Shown here: positions 22,532-37,095 of the stretch, one piece after another | Layout of the letters: each line of letters starts with the position of its first letter | How positions within the stretch are numbered: position 1 is the stretch's first letter | Origin: Rotaria sp. Silwood1 | Taxonomy: Eukaryota > Rotifera > Eurotatoria > Philodinida > Philodinidae | Length of the DNA: 64,000 nucleotides | Reading direction: 5' to 3' | Assembly (NCBI GenBank): GCA_905250075.1 | Contig: CAJNOP010000951.1 | Span: forward strand, 1-64,000 | Position numbers and translations under genes: made by a program | The notes under the pieces: generated by a model | Database searches by the model: none | What the model saw: only the letters and a program-made list of their open reading frames with translations | Told to the model about the DNA's origin: nothing

Positions 22532-25500
22532 TAAGGTATTGTTACATACTGAGACAAAACAATAATAACCTTGAAATAACCTTTAACTTTGCGAGTGATT
22601 TATTTTTTATTGAAAAAGTATTTAATCAAGATAGAATTACAATTATGAAGAAAATTTACTTTTATCTAAGGACATGCTTTTTTGAGCCTTCTCAATTTTA
22701 TTTGAGCTCCAAACAGAAAAGAGTTGATAATGAACCAAATTCAATTAGGAAAAATTACATTTTAATTATCATTAAAAATGAATTAGATGTATTGTGTATA
22801 TAAATATACATTTTTTCTTTATTGAACTGATCTTAAAATATAATTTGCGTATGGTCGTGGCTAGAAGCAGACCCACACCCATCTTCGTCCTCATTCAAGG
22901 CTATAAAAAAAGAAAAAATTTAAATAAAGTTTAAATTTTTAATCGAGAATTTATTCTTGAATGGCTCGAGCAAGTTCATCATAATAAAAAGTCCTTTAAA
23001 TGGTTACATTTTAGTTTTTTCTGTGGCATAATATTCATTTTTATAAAAGGAATATTTATTTAATACATTCAAATATTAATTATATTTGATCTGTTTCCTC
23101 TTTCAATAACGCTTAATTGCAATTTTTAAAAAATACCCAAATACATTTGAATCTTCTATTTACTTTTCTAGTTGAACTAAAATCTAAGATTTATTTCAAA
23201 TTGAAATAATAAACTACTGTTTCATTTATAATTTTTCTTAAAATGAGTCAACAAAATGTTCCATTATATTTCAATAAAAATAAAATAATTTATTAAAATA
23301 TTTTAATAGATAGTTTAACCTTTTGAGGATCAGCGTACTTTATGAAATATACATTATCAAACTTTCTGAATTTTTCAATAATTTGCGAGCACGAAATGGT
23401 ATTGAAGTACAATTTCCTCTTTGGAATAGAAGAGATTTGAGCATCTCTATTCTAAAAACAAAGAGGGCAGACGATGTCCTTTTACAATTTCTAGAATATT
23501 TTGATTTTCCCTGTTGGAATCAAGTTACGAGTAATTCATAGTGATATTTCAGAGATTGACTTTACGACGACTCTCAATCGAATATTGATCCACACATGTA
23601 CTCTTCCACGAATTATCACAGAATAATATTAACAATATTTATAAGGAAATTTAAAGAATGCTCAAAAATGATTCTCTCTTAATATGATGTTCAACTATAT
23701 AAAAGGATAGATTATCGAAAAGCATAATATTTTTAGCAAAATTGCTATGATTGACAATTATCGAAAGCGATTCAATTAACTGTTTGTTTCTTAAGTTTTT
23801 CTTCTTTTTGTATCAAAAGAAATTCTCCTCTAAAACGAATATATCGCTAAATAGAATCTATTCATCTTTCATCAGAATCTTCATCATTCTTCAGCAGCGT
23901 TCAGCCTTCCATGAAAAGAAAATTACAGAAAATTTGAAAGTTTTTTAAATTTTCAATATGACTAAAACCTTTTGATTTACACCGCTATGTATCCATCGAG
24001 TTAATCTCATTAAATTGAATGTTATTTATTGAGGTTCGATACAAAAATGTCAATATCAACACCAGAATAATTTCATAAGGATAGATTTAGTTTTTCTTTT
24101 TTGAAGATGTAAGTTAACAAATTCTTTATCTATTATATCTGTTTATATTAAATTTATAGTTGTCAAATGTAATGATTGATATAATAAAAAATAAACTTTA
24201 TTTAATAATAAATATTTTTAGTTCTTGTTGATCTCAGTTAATTTATAAAATAACTTGTGAAATACTAGTTCAAGTTTCAATCAACCTCAAAATGTGATTC
24301 TCCAGAACAGGATCTGGTTATCATTTTCATTTGAATATTCAACTAATCCGAACCATTTATGACGTCGTAAGTTACACAATTTCATTTAGGAATTTACTCT
24401 ACCTAATGAAACATCTTTCAAGTAAGATCTGAACTAAGATATAATTTATAGACATCTTGAAAATTTAGCTACAACATAATTTGATTATCTTCTATCAATA
24501 TCTCTAATTATACTCAGTCGAAAACGTGCATGATCCAAAAAAACGATTGTTCAGATTCATTTATGGATATCTCCAACGAAAGAATTTCATCCATTGTTCA
24601 ATCACTTTTGAGTCAAGATCATGTTCATTAAGTAGACAGGTCTGAGCGAAAATAGTTTATCGTAGAAGTTTTAGATTTTGTTGCTGTTCTTATCTTGAGA
24701 TGCAACAATGATAATTGGATGTCTTTTAAATCACGCGTATAAAACCGCAGATTTGATGTTCTTATTCCAGGATAGAAGCAAGTCAAATTTTTCTGGTGTT
24801 TCTGACGGGTACTACAACATTTATTAAAAAAGTACAGTAATAAACAAGTTGGAGACTAATGTTAAATTCAAAAACAAACGTTCGAAATCAGTGTTCTCAT
24901 GAACATCTTTGAATGAAGGTTAGTTTTTACTGAATGATTCAGCGTAATCTAGTAGTTGCAATCATTCGCGAAATAATGTTTGGTAAGTAATTATGATTCA
25001 AGATCATGGACGAGAAATATTACATTCTTATCTCTTAATCACATGAAATTAATCTGCAGCATAAGATCGAATTACAGAACTGGTTAGAAGATAATCATGT
25101 AATGTTGTACTAAAATTTTCGCTATGTATTCCGCTTTCTGTACGGTGTTAATGATTGTTTGAAAAATATTCAAGAAAATCACTTGATATGTAAACAAAGA
25201 GAAGATTAAAAAATATTTTTATGAAAGTGAATTTTAGATTTTTAGATACTGTGACTGTGATATATAAAGTAGAATAGATAGGATGTGAGTGTATATCAAA
25301 AGAACATAATGCCGATCTTTATCGAATTTTTGAAAACTTTATTTAGATTTCTAAAAATAACTTTGAATCATTTATATCAATCATTATCATTTTTCTAAGT
25401 AAGTTTATCTATTTATTTAGTAGAAAAAAATAAGAATTTTTATTTAGGATCAGATATCGTATTTAATGCACAGATGGAAATTAATCTTTCTTATCAGAAA

Positions 25501-28500
25501 ATATTTGACTTGACAATTAAATTAAAAGAATTTTCAATTATGAATTAGTAGAAATTGTTTATTGATTAATATTGATTTCAGTTAGTTAATATTAAAATCA
25601 TGTTTAGATAAAAATCACATTGCTTCTCAGATAAGTTTTATTAGTGAACGATAGAAAAAAAAACAACTTTCAAAGATGTTAAACATAATAATAATTGAAT
25701 TTTAAAAGAATAAATACATGAAGAACATTTCTATGTAAAAAATAAACTTACGATAAATGACCTTCGAATGATATATTTCAATTCAAGTAATTTTATTTAA
25801 TATGATTAAAAATTAAACATAATCAATTATTTGTGCACTTAAAAGGGATCAGATAAGTTTCTTACGAAAAAGTCCATTAGTTGATATTGACTTTTTTAAA
25901 TGTATCTAGTTAGATGATGCTATTTTAGACGAGTAAATTAAAATATTATTTATTTTAATTGATATTTATTAATTGACATATTCATTTAAAAAGTAATTTT
26001 ATCTATGAAACTCATATCTCATAAAATTCTTCAAAAAATAATTGATTATTTTAAATTAATTGCACAATTTCATTGAACAATGTCTGAAATCCTTTATAAA
26101 ATAAATCTTTGTTGTAAATTTATTTTTGAATATTTTCATTTATTTCTTTCTTTTAAAATTCTCATTGAAGTTTTTCGAGTTAATGCAAGTTTTAAAGGAA
26201 GTATTTCAATTGATTCATGTTCATTTATTATTCTAATTAATTGATTAATATCAATTAAAACCAGTAAGCTATCTCTTTCTGTTTCGTTTCATTTAAAAGT
26301 TTTTTTTCTTCAAAAAGATTTGTGTATTTCTATACCAAAAGCAAGACATAATATTCAAAAAATGATCATCATCTTAAAAACTCAACAATGAAAACGGAAA
26401 AGTGAATATTATTTGTGTATTTTAATAGATTATATCATAATCTATAGCGAAATGATATATTTCATGATTGTCGTGAATTCTTTGACTCTTCCTTTCCATA
26501 AGACGGTACAACGTGATGTTACGATATATAAGATGATAATTAAATGACTATGATGTAATAATCGAAGTTTTAGTTTTTGTATGTTACATACTTCGATAAA
26601 TGCATTCAGAAGACTCTAAGATAAACTTTTCATTTTGGAACAGCTTATCTTCAAACTTTGTTTCCACGAAAACAAACAAGATAAAATATACCATTCCATA
26701 ATAGTGAATCATTCTTTCTCAGATCATTGTTCTACATTAGGAACATGCTGGATAAAGTAAAGTGATACAATGGAATAAAAAATTCGAAGAGTTTATTATG
26801 TGAGAATATACTAAGAAAAGAAAAAGGAAATGTATAGCGGTACATTACGCAAAACGATCGATAAAATGATTTTCAAGCTACGAAAATAATAAAGCAACAA
26901 CTTGTAAATTTCATATTCTAAGTGTTTCCAATATGGAAAATTGATCTGAACACTTCTACACAGTCTTCTTGTTTATCAATCCATGTTACTTTAAATTTTT
27001 AAATTAGGGCTCATGAAAAATTATAGTTTTTCTAAGGCATTTTCTAAAGAAATAACTGAGAAATCATTAAGATCTTGCAGAATTTATGCGCATTATTATG
27101 TTAGAAGCTATCTAGCTGCTAATTGAAAATGTTTTCTTTCGTTTTGTTTGCTTCCGTTACATCTATATTCATCAATAGTCAATCCATTACTAATTAATAG
27201 TAAAGCATAACTTTTTCATGAATAAACAATCAAGATTTTTCGTCTTTTACAACTTTTCCTACGGATGAGATACAAATTTCTAGGCTTTGATTCAGAATTA
27301 TTTTTTTATCTTTAGATAACTGCATATTTATTGTAGTCTCCTATGATCTATTTATTATTACAACTGCTTATATACGAACGATCAGTGAAAAACGTTATTT
27401 TTCTCTCTCTCTGTTTTAATGTTCATTTCAAACAACTAGCACCGATCAATAAGGAAAAACAGAAAAAATTCGATTCATTTGAAATGAAGATGATCTATTA
27501 GTTAGTAACATGTAATTCACCTTTTAATTTAACGTTTTTTGTATGGTCTGTTTCTTCTTCCATATCTTTCTAAGTTAAATAAGCACGACTCCAAATTTTT
27601 TCAATTTATTCACAATAACATAGAGTATTAGATCTCAAAAGTAAATTTCATGTTTTAAGATTTTCATACCATAGCTAAAGTACTCACCAATTAAAATGTT
27701 AGAAGTTTTTTCTTTTTTGTCATGATCGGATATTGTTCATTGAGGTGCACGGGAAGAAGCAATCTTTCAAATGCAAAATAGTTACCAATATTAAAATTCT
27801 AGGTTTCTCTCTTAAGATATCTGAAAATAATGTTATCTTGATCTTCTTCATAAAATGTTTGGTTTTTGCATTTGAAATACACTTTTTCTTATGTAACTTC
27901 GGGAGTTCTACTCAACTATAAGAAAAATAGAAAAAATTCTGCTAAAGCTTTATTTGTGAGTATTTAATATACGATGTAAAAATCCTGGAATTCGAGTATC
28001 TTGATTTAAGCATGGCAACAGAACCCTATAATTTTATTTTCTTAGCTTAATGATGAAAGTTGTAATTATATCCTAATATATCTAACCATATTAACTAAAA
28101 ATAGAAACACGTCCATCACAGGACAAAAATTCAAAAACTAACTATTTTAATTTCTCATATGAAAATCTTTCCGGCATATGATAAGTTATGTGTTAGACTT
28201 TTCCCACATCTTGTGCTTGAATCCTAGCTCTCTGAGATTAGACGTTGAATATTATTTGTTTTTTATTGTTAGCAATGATTGATCTATAACTTATTTTATT
28301 ATTCTATTGATTACTTTTCGATTTAAAGTTTCCATAGAAATTCTTTCCATCAATCATGATCTGAGGAGATTGTCAAAAAAAGCTTTGTTTTATTATGTTC
28401 CTGGAGATTGTTGTTAGTGAATTACAATATGAACTCAGTCGAATTGGTCTTGTTACACAATCATTCTCAACTTTTGTCGAATAACGGGATATGATAAATG

Positions 28501-28783
28501 ATCACAAGAGAAAGAGTAATGCTAGTGCATTTTGAGAGTCGATTTCGCTTCACTTTTCAGCATCAGTTTCTAGCCATCTATTTTTGTTTGTCTATATCTG
28601 CATGTATCACACCATAGATATGTACTAATTCCAGTCTGTTCTCTATATTCCCGTACGTAGATAAGATTTTCATCGTCAAACCATTTAATAAAAGGGACAA
28701 GCACAGCCAAAGTCCAAAGATTTTTGTTACAATCATTTACAAGAATATCGTCAAACACTCATTAATCTATGATTTATACAGGA
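22532..28783. other. 6.2 kb of AT-rich DNA, no supported gene
   Basis: Frames such as 23323-23541, 23751-23948 and 27733-27921 are short and anonymous. A weak telomere-like patch (CCCACACCC, about 22870) and a minus-strand coding-like run near 26100-26250 (INEHESIEILPLKLALTRK) are the only structures noticed. Confidence 0.4.
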
Positions 28784-29050
28784 AGTGAACTTATTGGAGG
28801 AAGAATCGATTCAGAAAATAAAAGAAAGCAGCAGAAGAATGTAGATAAATATTGATTGAACAGAATATGCAACATTATAGTGAAATGAAAAATATATTAT
28901 CTCAATTAACTGATGAGTTAAAGAAGATTCGTGAAGAAAATGAATTTGATGGAATCAATATAGATCGCTCAGGAAAAGAAATGAAATCAAACGAAGTTAA
29001 TAGAAGATTCAAATCCGATTGATTCTGCACATTTAGCAAACATCAGTTGC
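28784..29050 (+). pseudogene. B-box/coiled-coil protein relic
   Basis: Reading across one frameshift gives EEESIQKIK, then KAAEECR, a TAA in place of a sense codon, and ILIEQNMQHYSEMKNILSQ followed by LTDELKKIREENEFDGINI. This heptad-rich stretch is very like the coiled coil that follows the B-box zinc finger in a family abundant in bdelloids, often with NHL repeats after it. No zinc finger or NHL blade is found nearby. At least one stop and one frameshift make it a pseudogene. Confidence 0.55.
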
Positions 29051-31195
29051 ATCCATTTATTGTCTGGTAAGTGTTGACATATAGATTGATAAATTAGTTT
29101 TGCTACAGGAACACGAAACTTTTTCAGGAGACTTGACTAAAAACTCCCTATAGAGAACTACTGTGTTTTTATTCATCAACATTACAAAATCATATAGTAT
29201 TAGTAATCTTTTACTAGAGAGATCATGTATTAACAGTACGATGATTTCATTCGAATTTTTCTCCATAAAGTCTTTTTGAAAAATAAATTTTACTAGTTGC
29301 TTTATTATTTTGACCTAAGATTACTTATATATGTTCTAACTTGTTAGAAAATAACTCGTTATCAATCCCATAAATGTATTAGAACTGAAAGAGCAGTTAT
29401 TGTTCACATATGAATCCTCGTTTTACACATAAATACGAAGGATTATTATTGATTGAATTCGAATAAAATATGTTTCGAATATTCTTTACTACTTGTACTT
29501 TCCCGTATATCTGTTTGCTGGCAAACATTTGAAGCAAAGATTGAAATCTAATTTGATTGTATGACTTTTCTTACAAGCAAGAGTCGTACGAAATTAGTTT
29601 TGCGACAGTTAAGTGATTCTAATGCCTACAAACTACATTATGATAAATCAAAAGGTTTGTTTCTCCTTAATTCTACTTTCACTAAGATCACCAAACATTA
29701 ACAGATATCTCTGTAAGTCTGAGTGAGTCCCCATAAAATTATTTAGAGACCTTTGACTTGACTTTGACAGAAAAATCACATGATACGTATTCAGTAGCAT
29801 GAGTCGAATCATTCGTATCACTTGTTCACAATAGTCGTAATTAATTCTTTTCGAGAAACACTCATCAATACCATTAATATCTCTTCAATGCATAGCTTTT
29901 TTCCTTATTGTATAAATGGTAACGAAATCGGTTTTCTGAGAGCTTGTTCGAACCTCTGTGCTGCGCAAGTGTCAGTGAGGCATGCATCCAAGAGTAAACT
30001 CGCATTCCTATTCATGTCGATACTGTTAGTAATGACACACAAGCGTTTTCAAATTTCTTTCTGTCATATCAATCATTAGGAACACAGTAATGATAATGTT
30101 AATGCACACGTCAGTTGCAAAATCGCCATCGATTGAAGTTTCTATTAGTATAATTTTGCTGTTTATATGAATCAAATAAAATTTTCTATTTTTTCGGAGG
30201 CAATACAGTGATAGTTATGTATTTTGATAGAGTGAGAATAATCGTTTGTCAAGTGTGTAGTTTAGATGCTTAAATATTTGAAAATTTATCAATAGTTTAA
30301 AAAAGTATGGCATATTTAATGAAACTATTTTCCTCTGTTTTAAAGAACATAACACTAATAGCAAGACTGAAAAATACTTCAAGAATTTTCTGAGCTACAC
30401 GATGAACCTGATGGAATTGGTAATGAACGTTATGTTACTTTGAGTTCAGATGTTGAGAATCGTAGTATTGAATTGTTGTCGTCAAAACAACAGAAACTAT
30501 GTACAAATTAAAACAACAAAGTTATAGAATACCTCGAGGAAAACAAAAAAAATCGTTATGATCTCCATAGAACAATGCAATATTTATTGGAAAGCGAATC
30601 AGTTCAGCTGCTCATCGTAAGATAAAACTCAATAAATATGAAAAGTTTGCTTGTATTTGTCTTCAAGATACACGAAGCAAAAATAACGAACACAGTGCTG
30701 ATTTGATGTCGTCCCCAAACAATTGCAAATCATCGGTGTCTGACGAATCTCGGACGAGTACAACGTTTCATAAATCATCATCTATACTTCTACATTGAAA
30801 AACAATTTGTTCAAGACAAATCATTGAGCTTCATACAGAGGACAATTCATATCCGGTGTTCGTGGTAAGATAATTTTAAATAAGTAGGAAGAACCATAGT
30901 TTTTATTTAGTTGCTAGATAATCATAGTACTCGTCTTGGAAATGATAGCAAAAGTAAGTATATTCAGGTTATATATATAGTATGTGTTATTTGTTTAGTC
31001 TTTCAGATAGCATGGCGATAGTTTCTATAATTCTGATGTCAAAAAAAAAAAAAAAATAACAACCGAGTAAGTCTATATTTAGTTTTTAAAAAGAAAAATT
31101 CAATCATTCATATAGGTTTCTAATGATATTTTCAATTAACGTAAATGTATATAAGAATTAAGATAGAAAAATAATCGAAGTCATTTTTTCTATAG
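29051..31195. other. Spacer with an unassigned coding-like patch
   Basis: The plus strand at 30390-30510 reads GNERYVTLSSDVENRSIELL, and at 30620-30790 reads KYEKFACICLQDTRSKNNEH and then SSVSDESRTSTTFHKSSS. Stops lie between them. The wording looks like real protein, but I cannot name the family. A run of about 17 A lies near 31041-31057. Confidence 0.35.
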
Positions 31196-32790
31196 CTGAT
31201 GATCATCCAATTAAATATTATCTTCCATTACCTTCATTGACAAATACAGATGATATATTTATTAAAGCAATAAGAAAGGATGAAGACTTTGGAAATATCC
31301 CTAGAATACAAATTTGTTATCTACCATTAGGCAATATAGTATTCTTATTTTATTTTTAATGTTTAGTTCAACAATAACTTTTTTTATATTTCATTAGACA
31401 AAGTCAAACCAATTGAATTAAAATGAAGAAGCTAGTGTTGACACACAAATTGTATCAAACACTCGTCTTGCTCACTTTGAAGGTTTCAATAACGAAGTGA
31501 TTTATTGGTTTTGTGCTCAAATTGGATGTAATAGATCAGTAAGTTTTATTTTTTGCCGGCTATTCGTCCTTTACTTGAATGTCATGCCGATGTATTATCT
31601 AATAGAGAACATCCGTCATCACCACTTTGCCTTATTATATCACCTACATACCAACATGTTTTACAAACAGAAGATGAAGCAAGAAAAATCACATATCGAA
31701 CTGCTGTGGTACCATGTAAGTGACTTCATAAACGTACAGCGAGAATATGTATTCTTGTAAAATGTCCAGCTGATTATTATTTGCACCTATATCGCATTGC
31801 TGCTGATGGTCATAATATGTTTACTGGATCGGATCGTCTTCAAGACGTTGTGGGAAAAGTCCAAGTAAAATTATAATTCAGTGGATTGTATTCAAAGTTT
31901 TACAGGATTCTTTATTTCAGTTTCACTAAAAACAAATGAAATTTCTCGTTATAGATGAAACTAACCGGTATGTAAAAACGACACCGATGGTGTTGAACCT
32001 AATTTTGATTACGGTTTTTTTTGTTTTTCTAAAGAATTTTAGATAAAGAATTGGAACTTGATATACGAAAATTAGAAAGTCTTGGTTTATCATCACAAGA
32101 AGAACGTGTCCCATGGATATTTTTCTCAACATTTTCTAACCAATTACAGCAATTAGCAAAACATGTCCTTCGTGAAGATTATATTTTTTCTATGAGAGTG
32201 CAAATGTCGATGTAGCACATACAATCGAAGAAGTACCATTTACAAAGAAACAGGATCTGAACGTTGTTTGATTTTGTTAAAACACAACGATCAGCTGATA
32301 CTATTTGTGCATTACTTTTACAAAAAAGTCTCATAAGTGTAATAATTCATGAAAATCAAACACACCAACAATGAAATGAAACTGTAGAACAATTTACAAA
32401 TGGTCTTATTGATTTTGTTGTTCATTATGATTTACTGGATACAAGTGATATTTATATTCGTCGTATTGGTCGAACAAGTAGAATGAATTATAAGAAAAAG
32501 GAGAAATCGTTTTGAAAATTTCTTTTTTTGCATAGATCATGCTGGTTAATTGGAGAAATCTATATGATTTTTTGATTCCGATCGATAGTCTGACAGAAAA
32601 ATTGCTCTTGAATTTACACTAAAATTATGCCAAGTATATTTTGTTCTCTAAATCGAATATGAATTTTCAATTGATTTCTTTCAATAGGATGGCCAAGCAA
32701 CATTAGAATTTCTTAAAAAATATGGTGATGTGGGTACTATTGGATTTTATCATGATGACCATAGGTCGACGAATAGTAATGTAATACTGT
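31196..32790 (+). pseudogene. DEAD-box RNA helicase of the DDX3/Vasa type, degenerate
   Basis: The helicase motifs appear in order but are damaged. There is an N-terminal IKYYLPLPSLTNTDDIFIKA. Motif I is CAQIGCNRS where CAQTGSGKT is expected. Motif Ia is LIISPTYQHVLQTEDEARK in place of SPTREL. A degenerate motif Ib region reads MFTGSDRLQDVVGKV. Motif II survives as DETN in place of DEAD, then LDKELELDIRKLESLGLSS. Motif III lies in WIFFSTFSNQLQQLAKHVL in place of FSATFP, and motif VI is YIRRIGRTSRM in place of HRIGRTGR. Retained introns separate the pieces (for example a TTCATTAG acceptor at 31400 and an intron of about 55 nt before 32690), so it is a decayed gene copy and not a retrocopy. Stops and frameshifts are frequent. 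Confidence 0.8.
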
Positions 32791-32791
32791 T

Positions 32792-32843
32792 AGTGTGGAT
32801 GTGTGGGATAAGACATACACCTACACTCCGACCCACACCCACC
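32792..32843. repeat. Telomere-like hairpin patch
   Basis: GTGTGGATGTGTGGG is followed within about 10 bp by a C-rich run ending ACCCACACCCACC. It has the same G-then-C order as the patch at 10394. Confidence 0.6.
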
Positions 32844-35239
32844 GTCTGTTGAGTAATTAAACTAAGAAGTATTTTTAATAGATTTTAGATCAACATTGTT
32901 GCTGAAAATTTTGAGCGCGAGGAAAGATTTTTAAGGATCTTGCGTCATGTTCAATATGTTCTTCATATTTAGCCAATAGACATTAAAGCAAGGCTAAAAT
33001 TTTGGATATATAGATAGATTTTATATGCTCTTTTATATCATATTATCGAAAAGATGTAAAGCAAAATTTTTCAGAGGAAATGATTCCTCGATCGAGTAAT
33101 AGATTGTCTCTTAAAATAACTTTGAGAAATTTATGAAATTCTTATGAACCATCCACAATAATCAATCGTTACCGTGTCTTCATTAAAAGTATAACTCATA
33201 AACATAGTTATTGCTTTTTTGTCTTTACTATCCAGGGGAGTAACTCTTTGTGGTTGTTACTCAACATTTTCTTCAATAACAACTTAGAAAAAATTCTTTT
33301 GTTTGTTTTTAAAATGTGATTACTGTGCTTCAAATAAAATGATTCAGAATGGATAAAAGAGAGAAGAAAAATAAATTTGCATTTGTACATGAGAGTCACA
33401 ACAAAAAACACATATATAAATTATCGGCTAGAAGTAAGAATATTTAGAGAAAATAATTGTAGAAAAATGCGTTCAATAGAACATTTGATTTCCGCAAATA
33501 GTAACCTTGTTTGAAGTAGACATTATCAAACTCTATTCAATCATTAAGATAAGATTTATCTTGTTTTATATGTCAATTTGGCAAAACATTATTTCTATTG
33601 AATATGAGAATAATATTTTTCTTCACTCAATTCATATACCACACTCACAAGTTAGTGTTCAAAAATTGTAAATAAAGAAAAGAAACTATTCTTTTTACAA
33701 AATTTGACAAGTATGACACTGATGTACCATCATGAGTAGCTAGAGTCATTGAATCATCATGAAAAGGTGTCGAAAGAGAGATTAGAATTTTTTTCATTGA
33801 AATAAGATCTATTCGAACCATATTTTCATACTAAGATGTTCGTGAACCAAAAGTTGCATAAATTGGAGTTTGCAAATCATGAAGTAGCGCTATAAAAAAA
33901 ATTAAAAGTTGATTAATTAATTTATTAGCAATATAGACTATAAAAATAACACAAACGTTGCTGGTATATTTCTATTCGATTAGCCATACTTGTTTGATAT
34001 TGGAATAAAGCTTGATTTTGCATGTTGATACTGATATATTTATTATAAAATATTTTTCTCTTCATCAACAATGTAATCATTTGCCTCATTTGTAAGTTTT
34101 CAATTCGATACTTGTTTTAGTGTAAATATGACTCTCAATTATTGATTTTACAAAATGTTAAAATTTATTAATATTTATTAATTTGAGTTCATTTTCTAAT
34201 TGATTATTTAAATAAAAATAATTCATATTAATTTATTGATCAATTAGATGAATGTAGTCTTTTTTTATCTTTTTTAGTAAAATTTTATATTAATTATTCA
34301 AATATTTTGATTTATTTTAATATAAATTTCAATGATCAATATTCTTTAGTAGAAAAATTTTCAATAACAAATGAACATATTTTTTCCCCAGCCAATATCA
34401 ATTAAGAGCCTTATCTTGACAAATATAATAATTGTCAATCACATGGATTATTATCTAAGTGAACAATTGTTTTTATAAAAGAATCTTTTTATTGAATTAA
34501 GGTTGAACCTAAAACAACTCTTAGTCAATTTTTTTTATCAAAGTAAAAACTTTTATAATTAACAGATCTATTTTAGTGAACTTTTATGTGGATAATCTCT
34601 AGAAAGCTTTTATTTATTTAAAAAAAACAAACATGACGAAGAGAGTTTTAGATTTCTTTCAAGCAAGTCTGATAAAGAACATTCTTTCATTATTGACATT
34701 TATTTGTTCTTTTCTAAAGCACAGAGTAATAGGCGTTTGCATGAAAAAAAAACAAGATATACTACAACTTGACTTTGTCATATAGCATTAAGAAAATTTT
34801 GTACTCCCTTATCAATGATTTGATTTGAGGAAAAGTTTCATTTGATGAGTGTCTAGATAAAAGACATGAAAAAGATCAGGTGAGGAAAACAAAATTATTG
34901 ATTGTTCAAATTTATTCTAGACTATTTAGTAAGAATAAGGCTACTTCACTACCGAATTCAGTTTAGAAATGATCTTTTTTTAGTAACAGTTTCTTCTCAT
35001 TCATACTGATAAATAAATATGTTAATCAAATTAAGGGGAAATAAACTGATTTACAGTGACTTCTAACAATATAAATCAATTTGCTAACAGATAAAAACTT
35101 TTCACACATAATGATATTGACTTCTTTTTAGATAAATATTATTCTGTTGCTTTTTTTGAAATATTTGATCTTTCAATAAGATAATAAATTTGTTTTACTA
35201 AAATAATAATCAATGTATTATTGCAAAAGGAAAATAATC
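32844..35239. other. 2.4 kb of AT-rich DNA, no gene seen
   Basis: Only short anonymous frames are present (for example minus 33208-33411). No element ends were found. Confidence 0.45.
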
Positions 35240-35645
35240 TTACAAAAATTTGAAATAATTTTTTCCTTCGAATAAATAAATTTCATTTATTTTAACATAA
35301 TTAAGTCGTGTGTCATCTCTGATATAAAGAAGAATATTAGTATGAAAATATGTTTTTGTATTAAATAAAAATTCTTCTATATAATTATCATGAAATTTTG
35401 AAATATCAACTGTAATAAGATAATTATATTTAACAATTGATGAATTTTCATTATGATTTATTGATTTATAAAGTTGTTTATGTTTTTGTGATTGATGATA
35501 AATCATAGTGGAAATGATTAAGAAATTCGAATAAAAATTTCATACTCAAAAGAATGCTCACCATATAATGATAGTAAACGAACATATAGAAATAATTCAC
35601 CTGGAAAATAATGTGTTATCTTTTGATAATATTGCATTTACGTCG
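35240..35645 (-). pseudogene. Bdelloid F-box-type family protein, C-terminal relic
   Basis: Reading upward on the minus strand, the pieces are ITHYFPGELFLYV-like wording, LLSLYGEHSFEYEIFIRIS, then a stop and a frameshift. An open 88-codon frame (35506 to 35240) follows, with SSIVKYNYLITVDISKFHD, NYIEEFLFNTKTYFHTNILL and RDDTRLNYVKINEIYLF. This matches the C-terminal half of a large bdelloid F-box-like family as I remember it. About a dozen residues normally found before the RD(D/A)TR motif are deleted. The N-terminal F-box is not seen. Confidence 0.5.
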
Positions 35646-35984
35646 AAATTTTTCAATTACATGTACTATTGAAAATAAATGTAATAGTACTATAACCTAT
35701 GAATGAAATAGAAAGTGGTACCTTACCAAAACAGCAATGCTACATCAATTAAAAATTTTTACTCTTCGTTGTAAGTATAAAGCAACTGATAAGATCTTAA
35801 ATAACACGTGTTTTTTAGGTCCATCGGCGAATTGAAATGAACCTTGTATAACAGAGATACAATTCGATAAAATTCAATAGCAGACGATATTCGTTTACAT
35901 GTTCAACATATACAGATAAAATAGATTATTTGATCTTTCTCTTAGTCATTTATAAACATATTTACCAACATCTATTCAAGTTTG

Positions 35985-36840
35985 ATTTGATCTTTTTCAG
36001 TCTAATCGATTATTATCTATTTGGTTTTAGATCAAAAATACAACAGGTTCAGTTTATGATCTTAAAAGATGTCCTTCAACAAATATACTTGATACACCTA
36101 CGTTTTATTCAACAGTTCGTCACTCATTATCGTGAACAGTATCTGTACAATTGTATAGTTTTTCATCAACTTGTTGTGCTTTGGGATGGCATTCAAAACG
36201 AGATGATATTTTTATATATGATAAAGATGAACTTATCTTATACAATGTTAATGGTACTTTATTAAGTAATTAGTTTTTTATTTTTATTGTTTTTTTTTAA
36301 ATACTTTAATAAGATATAAATACTACGATTAAAAAAATTCATGGTACTCAATCAAATCATCTTATTTCTTTGACTTATATTGTACAAGATAAAAGTATTT
36401 TTATTTGTTGTCATGATTCAAAAGAAATTATATGACAATATGTTTCATTAACAAAATAGAATTTAATAAAAATTTGGTCAAAAGAAAACTTAGTTAATAA
36501 AGATGATACTGGTAAAATATAATAAATCATAAATTGATTTTTATTTAATTTTGATTATTACTATTCTAGATATTCAATATGTTCGTGTTAATCTATCTGG
36601 TTCACAACTTGATCTTGTTATTAAAAATAAAAACGTTCAATTTCGTTTTGTTCTTTATCCAATGGATTTAACTCATATATGTTGCAATTCTAATTATTCC
36701 TTCATTATTACGATTAAAAGAAAATCAAAATATTAATTTTATACTTTATTTAACATCATTTATTGATGATCATTGGTAGTTACTTATTTATGGAAATGGA
36801 ATTCATAAACATTTTCTTTAACGTGTTGTTTGAAAGAATG
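35985..36840 (+). pseudogene. WD40-like beta-propeller relic
   Basis: Fragments in order are TGSVYDLKRCPSTNILDTP, then CCALGWHSKRDDIFIYDKDE leading into LILYNVNGTLLSN, a short intron-like gap, HLISLTYIVQDKSIFICCHD, KIWSKENLVNKDDTG, a second short gap, and IQYVRVNLSGSQLDLVIKN. Alternating hydrophobic strands with GWH and IWSKE-type ends look like WD blades. Several in-frame stops are present. The parent gene was not identified. Confidence 0.45.
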
Positions 36841-37095
36841 CATAAATAAAAACTTTTCGAACAATAATCAATGACCATAATATAAGACAAGAAGGAGAAG
36901 GCCGAGATACATAATTCATCGAAAATGCTAAGTTTTGGGATAAATCAGAATGCTACTAAGTTTTTTTGATAATTAAAAAGATGATAACACTTATTAGAAA
37001 CAAAGCAAAAAAGTATTAGTGCATTTGCTGTTTAAATAGTATATCAAATCATTAAATATATATATATATATCAGAAACTTGTATCCTTTTACTTA

